NCBI GenBank assembly: GCA_025656775.1 | Contig: JAHXHI010000273.1 | Span: 1-37,853, forward strand | DNA: 37,853 nucleotides | Direction of reading: 5' to 3' | Origin: a gamma proteobacterium symbiont of Bathyaustriella thionipta | Lineage (GTDB): Bacteria > Pseudomonadota > Gammaproteobacteria > GRL18 | Shown: piece after piece, positions 29,129-37,853 of the stretch | Layout of the letters: each line of letters opens with the position of its first letter | How positions within the stretch are numbered: the stretch's first letter is position 1 | The notes under the pieces: model-generated | The model's database searches: none | What the model was told of the DNA's origin: nothing | The model's input: only the letters and a program-made list of their open reading frames with translations | Made by a program: the position numbers and the translations under genes

Positions 29129-29647
29129 TTAAAAGTGGCAAGGAAACTCAGCCCTGTATTCTCTGGTACTGGATTTCAAACGGACAACCGCCAGCCAGTC
29201 ACTTCGAGTACTTGTTACATTGGTTAGTTTTACCACAGCATGCCATTTTTCCGGGACAACCTGATGAGTTGACTTGTCAGGTGATAATAACACCAGATTA
29301 TCATCAAAATCTTCGCCCGGCATTTCAAACGAGACTGACACCGAATCAATACCTTCAAAGTCGAAACCAACAGCGGTCAGCATGACAGGAAATTCTGAGT
29401 CTGCAACAGCGGCGTCTTTAACAGCAAAACCAATACGCTGAAATTCACCCTCATTTATAATAGAAGCACTACAAATGCTGGTGACTGAATTGCAGTGAGG
29501 ATTAACACCGAGATTAACCACCTTATCTGAATGTTCATCCAGAAAATCAGCAAAATCCTGTACCAGGATCAAAGCAAGAATAATTATCAGACTCATAGCA
29601 AGCATTCGAATGTATTTATTATTCAGGTATTTTTTTGGATTTCTCAC
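29129..29647 (-). CDS. Hypothetical single-TM periplasmic protein
   Basis: N-terminal TM, Cys-containing extracytoplasmic domain; adjacent to and same strand as the Nudix gene. Confidence 0.6.
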   Translation of the reverse strand: MRNPKKYLNNKYIRMLAMSLIIILALILVQDFADFLDEHSDKVVNLGVNPHCNSVTSICSASIINEGEFQRIGFAVKDAAVADSEFPVMLTAVGFDFEGIDSVSVSFEMPGEDFDDNLVLLSPDKSTHQVVPEKWHAVVKLTNVTSTRSDWLAVVRLKSSTREYRAEFPCHF

Positions 29648-29674
29648 AAAAGTTTATCCTATATCTTATTAGTT

Positions 29675-30700
29675 TTACTTCCACAAACTACTGATGGCAG
29701 CAATTCCCTGAGCACCTTTATTTTGAGCGTCTTTAATATCACCCGGTTTCATTCCACCTAAAGCAAATACCGGCATTTTTGCACGATCTGTTAATTGTTT
29801 AAATTGTGTCCAGCCCATGGGTTTCTGATCTGGATGTGATGGGGTTTCTTTTACCGGTGAAATAACAATAAAATCTAATTCTAAATCATTGGCACGCTCA
29901 ACATCTTTCTGACAATGACACGAAGCCGCTATCATTTTATGCGCAAATTGATCGCGATAGTGTTTAACAAAATCAGTATCGTGCAGGTGAAAACTGGTTA
30001 AGTGTATGCCTGAACTGAGTTGACTAATAGCATACTTTAGGTTCATTGATGAATTTACTAACACTCGAACCTGTTGTTTTGCTGCAATATCAAACGCTTG
30101 CTCCAACATTGGATTAAGTTGCGCTTGCTTAAGTGATTTTATTCTTAATTGAATCACTTGCTGAAAATTGCAGTGTTCTGCAAACGCTTGTAAAAATTGC
30201 TTTATAGCCTGTTTATCAGCTTCTTCACTCAATGGATCAGGTGATATTAAATAAGCATCTGGCAAACACAGTGCTTTTATTATTGCTTTATTGGCCTGTG
30301 GAAACTGATAATGAGTCAGCTCGTCTAACTTAACCCACTTTACTATTTGTCCTTCTAAACCTTTCTGCACCAGATTTTCAGCAGTTGAATACTGTTTTCC
30401 CTCAAATTCAGAGATAATCTGCGTTTCTAATAAAACACTTTTATCTGGATAGTGATGTATGAGTTTTATCAAAGGACGTGTGTGTACTATCTGGATTCCC
30501 AGTTCTTCTTTAATTTCTCTTGAGAGCGCCTGAACAATGGTTTCACCTCTTTCAACCTTACCACCAGGGAATTCCCATAAACCGCCCTGATGAACATTTG
30601 TTGCTCTTTTTGAGATTAAGACTCTGTTATCTTTAACAATAACAGCGACTGCCACATGCACGATTGTATCAGTATTTATCTCAGGTTCTGTATTCGGCAT
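29675..30700 (-). CDS. Nudix hydrolase (MutT-like) fused to thiamine-phosphate synthase-like domain
   Basis: Nudix box GGKVERGETIVQALSREIKEELGI; C-terminal TIM-barrel ThiE-like segment ending FALGGMKPGDIKDAQNKGAQGIAAISSLW. Confidence 0.92.
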   Translation of the reverse strand: MPNTEPEINTDTIVHVAVAVIVKDNRVLISKRATNVHQGGLWEFPGGKVERGETIVQALSREIKEELGIQIVHTRPLIKLIHHYPDKSVLLETQIISEFEGKQYSTAENLVQKGLEGQIVKWVKLDELTHYQFPQANKAIIKALCLPDAYLISPDPLSEEADKQAIKQFLQAFAEHCNFQQVIQLRIKSLKQAQLNPMLEQAFDIAAKQQVRVLVNSSMNLKYAISQLSSGIHLTSFHLHDTDFVKHYRDQFAHKMIAASCHCQKDVERANDLELDFIVISPVKETPSHPDQKPMGWTQFKQLTDRAKMPVFALGGMKPGDIKDAQNKGAQGIAAISSLWK

Positions 30701-31898
30701 TGATTTTCACATAGTCATAAGAAAGATCACAGGTCCAGATTTGTGTCTCTGCCAGCCCTCTTTGCAAATCAACCGTCACCGTAATTTCATCCTGATCCAT
30801 AACCGACTGACCACGCGCTTCAGTATAGTCATCTGCCCGTCCACCCTGACGTACCAGACAGACCTCATCCAGATAAACCTCCAGGGCATTAATATCAAAG
30901 TCATTAATACCTGACCGGCCTACCGCAGCCAGAATACGTCCCCAGTTCGGATCACTGGAAAAAAATGCTGTTTTAACCAGGGGTGAATGAGCAATAGTAT
31001 AGGCCACATTCTGACATTCCTGTTCTGTTTTACCCGCTTTTACTTTGATATTAATTAATTTGGTCGCTCCTTCACCATCGAGCACAATGGCTTTTGCTAA
31101 TTGTTCCAGTACATCAGTAACAGCCGTTAGTAATGTCTGGTAATCAGGGTGATCGTCATTAGTAATAAGTGGCGCTTTAGAACAGCCTGTTGCCACCAGC
31201 ATACAGGAATCATTAGTGGATGTATCACCATCAACAGTGATCCGGTTAAACGAGTGGTCAGCGCCATATTTCAACATTGTCTGCAACAGCATGGGTTCAA
31301 TTGCGGCATCCGTAGCCACAAAACCTAACATGGTTGCCATATCAGGCCTGATCATGCCAGAACCTTTAGAAATACCAGTGATTGTGACCCATTCACCCGC
31401 AATGCTCACTTGAGTGGATGCACCTTTGGTGCAGGTATCCGTTGTTAAAATACCTTGAGCAGCCTCTTTCCAGCCCTGCTCCGATAAGTTATTCAAGGCA
31501 TCTGGCAGTGCACTGATAATCTTATTAACAGGTAACGTTTCGCCGATAACACCGGTAGAAAAAGGTAAAACACTATTTTCTCCAGTCCCTGTTATTTTGC
31601 CCAGTTGCTCACAAGTTGCCAGGGCATCGGCCATACCCTGCTCACCTGTCCCGGCATTGGCATTACCGGTATTAACAATAAAATACTGTGCTTGAGCTTC
31701 CTGCAAATGCGTTTTTGCAATATGAACGGGAGCCGCACAAAATGCATTTTGGGTAAAAACACCGGCAACATTAGCCGTGGCAGGAAACGACATAATAACA
31801 ACATCTTTGTGCTCAGCAAGTTTAATACCCGCGCAAGCAGTTCCCAGTTTAAAACCTGAGACAGGGTGCATTTCAGGAAGATTAATTTCTATTGACAT
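30681..31898 (-). CDS. argJ: Bifunctional glutamate N-acetyltransferase/amino-acid acetyltransferase
   Basis: Autoprocessing region KGSGMIRPDMATMLGFVATDA; DPNWGRILAAVGRSG. Confidence 0.97.
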   Translation of the reverse strand: MSIEINLPEMHPVSGFKLGTACAGIKLAEHKDVVIMSFPATANVAGVFTQNAFCAAPVHIAKTHLQEAQAQYFIVNTGNANAGTGEQGMADALATCEQLGKITGTGENSVLPFSTGVIGETLPVNKIISALPDALNNLSEQGWKEAAQGILTTDTCTKGASTQVSIAGEWVTITGISKGSGMIRPDMATMLGFVATDAAIEPMLLQTMLKYGADHSFNRITVDGDTSTNDSCMLVATGCSKAPLITNDDHPDYQTLLTAVTDVLEQLAKAIVLDGEGATKLINIKVKAGKTEQECQNVAYTIAHSPLVKTAFFSSDPNWGRILAAVGRSGINDFDINALEVYLDEVCLVRQGGRADDYTEARGQSVMDQDEITVTVDLQRGLAETQIWTCDLSYDYVKINAEYRT

Positions 31899-31977
31899 TT
31901 TTTAGCCTTTTTTAGACAATTTTTCAGTCAGTATACAGTTAATGCAAAAAAGCATCAGTTAAGCGCACTTTTAAATA

Positions 31978-32003
31978 AAAATGCCCACATTTGTGGGCAT
32001 TTT
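31978..32003 (-). terminator. Rho-independent terminator of secA
   Basis: aaaatgcccac-attt-gtgggcatttt hairpin 25 bp past the secA stop, with T-rich tail on the - strand. Confidence 0.85.
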
Positions 32004-32027
32004 CTATTCAATATAAGCAAGAGAAAA

Positions 32028-34766
32028 TTAACTGAGCTTGCCGCAACACTGCTTATATTTCTTGCCCGACCCGCAAGGACAAGGCTGGTTTCGACCTATT
32101 TTTTGCCCATCTCTGACAAATGGCTGAGCTTTATCATCTGCATCAGATTTGTCTTGCGAGCCCTCATCCGTAGCTTCACTGCCTAAAGAGTTAACACCAT
32201 CATGCTGAAATTCCATTTCGGGTTGTTCATGATGCTCAAATTCACTTAAATCAGGTTCTTCGCGAATTTGCATAATACTCAATCGAGCGATTACATCGTA
32301 TTTAACACGATCTAATAAATCAGTAAATAACTCAAAAGACTCTCGCTTATATTCCTGCTTGGGATTCTTTTGTGCATACCCGCGTAAACCAATACCTTTG
32401 CGCAAATAATCCATTGCCGCAAGATGTTCTTTCCACAGACTGTCAAGCACTTCAAGCATGACGCCTTTTTCAACACGGCGCATCATTTCAGAACCAATTA
32501 ATTCTTCTTTTTGTTCAATGGACTTAACCATTTCCTCAAGAATACGTTCTCTTAGTGGTTCTTCATGCAGATTATCATCTTCGGCCAACCATGATGCAAC
32601 CGGAAGCTCCAGGGAAAACTCACTTTTAAGTCTCTCTTCAAGTCCCTGTATATCCCATTGTTCTTCAATACTTTCTGGCGTGATATAGTTATTAATAAAT
32701 TGATTAACCACATCAGCACGAATATCAACAATTAAGTCAGAAATATCTTCTGTAGCCATTAAATCACTGCGCTGTTCATAAATCACTTTACGCTGATCAT
32801 TAGCCACATCATCATATTCAAGCAATTGCTTACGTATATCAAAGTTATGTCCTTCGACTTTGCGTTGAGCATTTTCAATGGAGCGAGTGACCCATTTATG
32901 TTCAATGGCTTCACCTTTTTCCATACCCAGCTTACGCATTAAACCAGCCATCTTTTCAGAGGCAAAAATTCTCATCAGATTATCGTCCAGTGACAAGTAA
33001 AAACGTGATGAACCCGGATCACCCTGACGTCCTGAACGACCTCTTAACTGATTATCAATACGACGTGACTCATGCCGCTCAGTACCAATAATGTGCAAAC
33101 CACCATTATTTAACACTTGCTCATGCAGCTCTTTCCACTCATTACGCATTTTTTGCACTGTCACATCATCTGGATCATCCAGCTTTGCTATAGCCGCATC
33201 AATATTACCGCCCAGTACAATATCAGTACCACGACCCGCCATATTGGTTGCAATGGTAATAGCGCCGGCAGATCCTGCCTGAGCAATGATATCGGCTTCA
33301 CGAGCATGCTGCTTGGCATTTAGAACTTCATGTTGTATACCTGCCTTATCTAAGGCATTTGATAATAATTCTGAGACCTCAATAGATGCCGTACCCACCA
33401 GAGCCGGCTGCCCTCTACTCTGACAATCTTTAATATCTTCAATAATTGCATCAAATTTTTCTTCCTGAGTAAGAAAGATCAGATCACCATGATCCTGTCG
33501 CTGCATAGGGTTATTGGTCGGTAAAACAATGACTTCAAGATTATAAATTTCATGAAATTCAAATGCTTCGGTATCCGCAGTACCCGTCATACCTGATAAT
33601 TTATTATACAGGCGGAACAAATTCTGGAAGGTGATCGAGGCCAGTGTCTGATTTTCAACCTGAATGGCAACCCCTTCTTTAGCTTCAACTGCCTGATGCA
33701 GACCATCAGACCAGCGTCGACCCGGCATCGTTCGGCCAGTAAATTCATCAACGATAATGACTTCGCCATTACTGACAATGTAATCAACATTTCTGGTAAA
33801 CAGGCTGTGAGCTCTTAAGGCTGCATTGATATGGTGCATTAATATAATGTTAGAGGGATCATAGAGGCTTTCATTTTCCTGAATAAGGCCTTCTTCAACC
33901 AGTAGTTCTTCTACATGCTGATGACCTTCATTGGATAATAAAACCTGTTTATCTTTCTCATTAACCGTATAATCACCCGCTGGCTCTTCGACTTCTTCCA
34001 GGGATTCCACCACTGGTTCCTGCTGTGCCAGCTTAGGAATAAGTTTATTGACCCTCTGATAAACATCTGAGTTATCTTCTGCGGGCCCGGAAATAATCAA
34101 TGGTGTTCTGGCTTCATCAATTAAAATAGAGTCTACTTCATCCACGATACCAAAATTGAGACCTCTTTGGACTTTATCTTCTGTCGAAAAAGCCATATTA
34201 TCGCGTAGATAATCAAAACCAAATTCGTTATTGGTGCCATAGGTGATATCAGACGCGTAAGCCTCACGTTTTTGTTCAGAATCCTGACCTGATAAAATAA
34301 CACCCACTGACATACCAAGAAAGTTGTATAATTTGCCCATCCATTTGGCGTCACGCTCTGCCAGATAGTCATTGACTGTAACAACATGAACCCCTTCACC
34401 ACTCAGAGCATTAAGATAAACAGCCAATGTTGCCATGAGAGTTTTACCCTCACCGGTACGCATTTCGGCAATTTTACCCTCATTTAAAACCATAGCCCCT
34501 ACCAGCTGAACATCAAAATGACGCATCGCCATTACTCTGCGGCTGGCTTCCCGAACAGTGGCAAATGCTTCTGGCAAGATAGCTTCCAGCGTTTTTCCAT
34601 CTTTTACTTGTTGTCTGAACTCATCGGTTTTTGACTGAATTTCTTCATCAGTCAATTCTTGTAATGTGCCTTCCAGAGCATTAATATTCGCTACTGTTTT
34701 AAAATAACGCTTTACTTCCCGGTCGTTACGACTCCCGAAAATTTTCCTGAATAATTTTGCAACCAT
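32028..34766 (-). CDS. secA: Preprotein translocase ATPase SecA
   Basis: [17 protein letters not shown] Walker [27 protein letters not shown]-terminal [14 protein letters not shown]. Confidence 0.99.
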   Translation of the reverse strand: MVAKLFRKIFGSRNDREVKRYFKTVANINALEGTLQELTDEEIQSKTDEFRQQVKDGKTLEAILPEAFATVREASRRVMAMRHFDVQLVGAMVLNEGKIAEMRTGEGKTLMATLAVYLNALSGEGVHVVTVNDYLAERDAKWMGKLYNFLGMSVGVILSGQDSEQKREAYASDITYGTNNEFGFDYLRDNMAFSTEDKVQRGLNFGIVDEVDSILIDEARTPLIISGPAEDNSDVYQRVNKLIPKLAQQEPVVESLEEVEEPAGDYTVNEKDKQVLLSNEGHQHVEELLVEEGLIQENESLYDPSNIILMHHINAALRAHSLFTRNVDYIVSNGEVIIVDEFTGRTMPGRRWSDGLHQAVEAKEGVAIQVENQTLASITFQNLFRLYNKLSGMTGTADTEAFEFHEIYNLEVIVLPTNNPMQRQDHGDLIFLTQEEKFDAIIEDIKDCQSRGQPALVGTASIEVSELLSNALDKAGIQHEVLNAKQHAREADIIAQAGSAGAITIATNMAGRGTDIVLGGNIDAAIAKLDDPDDVTVQKMRNEWKELHEQVLNNGGLHIIGTERHESRRIDNQLRGRSGRQGDPGSSRFYLSLDDNLMRIFASEKMAGLMRKLGMEKGEAIEHKWVTRSIENAQRKVEGHNFDIRKQLLEYDDVANDQRKVIYEQRSDLMATEDISDLIVDIRADVVNQFINNYITPESIEEQWDIQGLEERLKSEFSLELPVASWLAEDDNLHEEPLRERILEEMVKSIEQKEELIGSEMMRRVEKGVMLEVLDSLWKEHLAAMDYLRKGIGLRGYAQKNPKQEYKRESFELFTDLLDRVKYDVIARLSIMQIREEPDLSEFEHHEQPEMEFQHDGVNSLGSEATDEGSQDKSDADDKAQPFVRDGQKIGRNQPCPCGSGKKYKQCCGKLS

Positions 34767-35046
34767 AATTTTTGTAAGTATCTTACTTTAATAAAATGTT
34801 TAATAAAAAGTGAATAATATTCTAAATATCATAACCCATTAGCATAGCATAAACCCACTAATTAATATTGATAAATCAATTAAATATAGAATAAAAAGTC
34901 AGAATTAATATCAATTCGCTAAGATGTCTACTTCAAGTCACATAAAGCGGTGTAAGTTCTGATGAATTCTGCTACTGATAGAGATGCCCAATACCTTATA
35001 AGCTATGAATTATAAGGCTAAACAGAAGAAGGGAAAAATTCAAACG

Positions 35047-36054
35047 CTATTTTCTTACCGTAATTATATATTTTTGTGGATTGACCTGCCTGCCATTACG
35101 CAAGACTTCATAATGTACATGCGGACCCGTTGAACGACCCGTTGACCCCATGCTGGCTATCACCTGACCTTGTTTAACAATATCACCCACTTTTACTGCA
35201 ATCGTTTTATTATGACCATAACGAGTACTCAGTCCATGGCCATGATCAATTTCTAATAATTTACCATAGCCATTTTGTCTCTCAGCACGAATAACCACAC
35301 CATCAGCAGTCGCCAGAACAGATGCCCCTGATTTTCCTGCGACATCAATACCTTTATGCATTTTTCGTTTGCCATTAAAAGGATCTTTTCGCATACCAAA
35401 ATAGGATGACACCCAACCTTTTTCAGCCGGTTTTCCTCTGGGTGTTGTGGTTAATTTAAAATGTTCTGCAATCAATAAATTTTCTAATATATCTAATTGT
35501 TTGCTTCTATTATCAATATCCTGGGTGATTTGATTCATTCGTTTCACAAACTCGCCATACTTAAGGTTTTCGGAGAATAATAAATTCTGAGTATCACCGG
35601 GTTGTGGCGTAGTATGACTCTCATCTAGTCCTCCCATTGAAGGTGAAAAGTCAAAATTAAATGCTTTTTTGTCCAATTGAGCGACTTCAGTTAAACGATT
35701 TCCAAGTGAATCAAGACGAATAATATGTGCCTGCAACTTAGCCATATTATTGGTTAAGGCATTGATATTTTCCTGATTATGCTGTTTAAGTGCATCAAGT
35801 TCTTCTTGTTGCTGGGCTAACTCTTCTTTATAGATACTGCCAATGATCCTGTTTAATTCCTCCCGAATAGGTTCGATATGTTCGGGCTTGTTAATATCGG
35901 CCATGACAGGTGTAACATTACTGGAGATAACACCAAAATAATAGCTCAAAACAGGCAAACTAAGAAACAATAAGGCGATAACAATAATGAAGGGGCGTGA
36001 CAGGTTAATATCAACCGCAGTACCGCTTTTTCTTCTAACTAAAATAATATTCAT
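35047..36054 (-). CDS. M23-family murein peptidase with N-terminal TM and coiled coil
   Basis: HKGIDVAGKSGASVLATADGVV, GHGLSTRYGHN, STGRSTGPHVHYEVLRNG. Confidence 0.95.
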   Translation of the reverse strand: MNIILVRRKSGTAVDINLSRPFIIVIALLFLSLPVLSYYFGVISSNVTPVMADINKPEHIEPIREELNRIIGSIYKEELAQQQEELDALKQHNQENINALTNNMAKLQAHIIRLDSLGNRLTEVAQLDKKAFNFDFSPSMGGLDESHTTPQPGDTQNLLFSENLKYGEFVKRMNQITQDIDNRSKQLDILENLLIAEHFKLTTTPRGKPAEKGWVSSYFGMRKDPFNGKRKMHKGIDVAGKSGASVLATADGVVIRAERQNGYGKLLEIDHGHGLSTRYGHNKTIAVKVGDIVKQGQVIASMGSTGRSTGPHVHYEVLRNGRQVNPQKYIITVRK

Positions 36055-36256
36055 ATTTATAAGTCTTGAGCTAACACAAAATTAAATAAAGTAAGGTAAA
36101 AACATATCTGACACATCAGCCTTACACTATCAGATGTAATAATAGTGTTTGATTATTTAAAAAGCAATCCATGCTATAATTTTTAGTGATTGACAGGAAA
36201 CATTTCTCCCTCTTTTGTTTCCATTAAGCCTGAATAAATTTAAGAAGCCTGTTTGC

Positions 36257-36712
36257 ATGAAAAAAGTTCTTCAACAATCCTCAGCCAGCCTTGATCGCCT
36301 GCTGCAACACAGTCGATATCTTGAATATTTGTCAAAGCGGTTATTAACCTACCTTCCCGCAGAATTTGCTGAAAAAGTGACTGTTCTGGGATTTTCTAAT
36401 AAAAAAAATTCCAATAACGATAACCAGCAAGCTCTGATTGTGGCCGCTATTAGCCCTGCCTGGGCCAGTAAATTACGTTTTTATACACCGACTTTAAAAC
36501 GTTCTCTATGCGCTGAACCACAATTCAATCAGTTAAAAAAAATAGTGATTAGAGTGGCAGCATCTAAAGCTTCTGTAAAAAAAGACAACGAGAGCCCTCT
36601 TTACTCGCAAAATTCTGCAGCTATTATACAAAATAGTGCAGAACATATTGAAAATAATGAATTAAAAGAAGCGTTAATTCGTTTAGCACGCAATGTTGAG
36701 AATGGCGGCTAA
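36257..36712 (+). CDS. DUF721/DciA-like protein
   Basis: Small basic protein between lpxC and the M23 peptidase gene; SPAWASKLRFYTPTLKRSL resembles the DciA/DUF721 core; convergent with lpxC. Confidence 0.75.
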   Translation: MKKVLQQSSASLDRLLQHSRYLEYLSKRLLTYLPAEFAEKVTVLGFSNKKNSNNDNQQALIVAAISPAWASKLRFYTPTLKRSLCAEPQFNQLKKIVIRVAASKASVKKDNESPLYSQNSAAIIQNSAEHIENNELKEALIRLARNVENGG

Positions 36713-36765
36713 AACTCTATTTGGGCAGCGTTGTTATTATATTTTATTTATCTGCCTTACCACCT

Positions 36766-37677
36766 TTATGCCGAAGCGATTGATTTCATATAGGATATTG
36801 GCGCCAGTTTTTCATCTTCAAAAATGACTTCTTCCCATGCTGATTCATCTGCCAGCAACTCACGTAGAATTTTATTATTTAAAGCATGTCCGGCCTTATG
36901 ACCACTAAAAGCCCCAATCAGACTACTTCCCAATAAATAAAGATCACCAATGGCATCCAGAATTTTGTGTTTAACAAATTCATCTTCATAACGTAAACCA
37001 TCTTCGTTAAGCACTCGGTATTCATCCATCACGATGGCATTATTTAAACTGCCGCCCAAAGCCAGGTTATTTGCCCTGAGTTGTTCGATTTGATTCATAA
37101 AACCAAACGTTCTGGCACGACTGACTTCACGAACAAAAGAGGTTGAAGAAAAGTCCATTTCGGCACATTGTGAACGCCCCTGAATGACAGGATGTTCAAA
37201 ATCAATAATAAATGACACTTTAAAACCTTCATAGGGTTCAAAACGTACCCATTTATCACCTTCTTCAACCACCACATTACGTTTAATACGAATAAAACGT
37301 TTAGCAGCTGATTGTTCAACGATACCGGCAGATTGTAGTAAAAATACAAACGGACCTGCACTACCATCCATAATAGGCACTTCAGGCGCACTTAAATCAA
37401 TATATGCGTTATCAATTCCCATACCGGCCATTGCCGACAATAAATGTTCAACGGTCGATATTTTTACACCATCTTTAACCAGAGTCGTTGATAAAGTGGT
37501 ATCACCGACATTTTCAGCCCTGGCAGGTATCTCCATTGGCGTTTCAAGATCAACCCTGCGAAAGATAATGCCGGTATTAACTGGCGCGGGCCTCAAAGTT
37601 AAATACACTTTTTCGCCCGAGTGCAAGCCAACACCTGTTGCCTTGATGCTATTTTTTAACGTACGTTGTTTTATCAT
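36766..37677 (-). CDS. lpxC: UDP-3-O-acyl-N-acetylglucosamine deacetylase
   Basis: [50 protein letters not shown]. Confidence 0.98.
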   Translation of the reverse strand: MIKQRTLKNSIKATGVGLHSGEKVYLTLRPAPVNTGIIFRRVDLETPMEIPARAENVGDTTLSTTLVKDGVKISTVEHLLSAMAGMGIDNAYIDLSAPEVPIMDGSAGPFVFLLQSAGIVEQSAAKRFIRIKRNVVVEEGDKWVRFEPYEGFKVSFIIDFEHPVIQGRSQCAEMDFSSTSFVREVSRARTFGFMNQIEQLRANNLALGGSLNNAIVMDEYRVLNEDGLRYEDEFVKHKILDAIGDLYLLGSSLIGAFSGHKAGHALNNKILRELLADESAWEEVIFEDEKLAPISYMKSIASA

Positions 37678-37853
37678 TTACGGGTATTCCTGAGTTGATG
37701 ATAAAGCCTCAACAGTCGAGTGTACCATATCAGCCACAATTTTCCTACCTTATGTTTTCCCTGACAGCAAAAACCGGTGAACCTAAATATTTTGATAAAT
37801 TAACGGCTAAAAATAATTTTTTATAACCGAATCGCTATTAACTATCGATGACG

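Noticed and set aside
29675-30700. Nudix-ThiE fusion as a novel architecture
   Set aside because: This MutT/ThiE-like combination is a known, common gammaproteobacterial arrangement.
31216-34402. ORFs opposite or out of frame within argJ and secA (e.g. 31592-31819, 32458-32688, 33091-33323, 34133-34402)
   Set aside because: Contained inside unambiguous housekeeping genes with no independent coding features.

Overview
AT-rich gammaproteobacterial chromosomal window. From left to right: (a) a two-component system (141-2223, -) divergent from a small Gly-rich secreted protein and an RND efflux pair (2374-7348, +); (b) a Uma2-family protein; (c) a type IV pilin locus with a TfpX/TfpZ accessory protein, sigma-54-type promoter, pilA, a GT-C/TPR membrane protein and a GT4 glycosyltransferase (8057-12877, +); (d) a glycan cluster of GT2, putative glycosyltransferase, polysaccharide deacetylase, sulfotransferase, hexapeptide acyltransferase, flippase and WbpB/WbpD/WbpE-like UDP-sugar genes (12898-22989); (e) a conserved housekeeping block of pilBCD, coaE, zapD, yacG, Nudix-ThiE-like protein, argJ, secA, M23 peptidase, DciA-like protein and lpxC. 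The most unusual object is in the UDP-sugar operon. An antitoxin-like ORF (21060-21365) and a PIN domain sit between wbpD-like and wbpE-like genes, and the PIN domain is fused in frame to the N-terminus of the WbpE/DegT aminotransferase (19541-21067). The fusion joint contains an A8 tract, and a slip of one base in either direction there would release a free PIN domain. Other points of interest are a T10 coding tract in the polysaccharide deacetylase (possible phase variation), repeated GTAAC half-sites and a 16-bp inverted repeat upstream of the pilA promoter, and a perfect tandem 10-bp repeat in the two-component/efflux intergenic region. No tRNA, rRNA, CRISPR or transposase was recognised. 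All family calls come from reading motifs; no database search was run.
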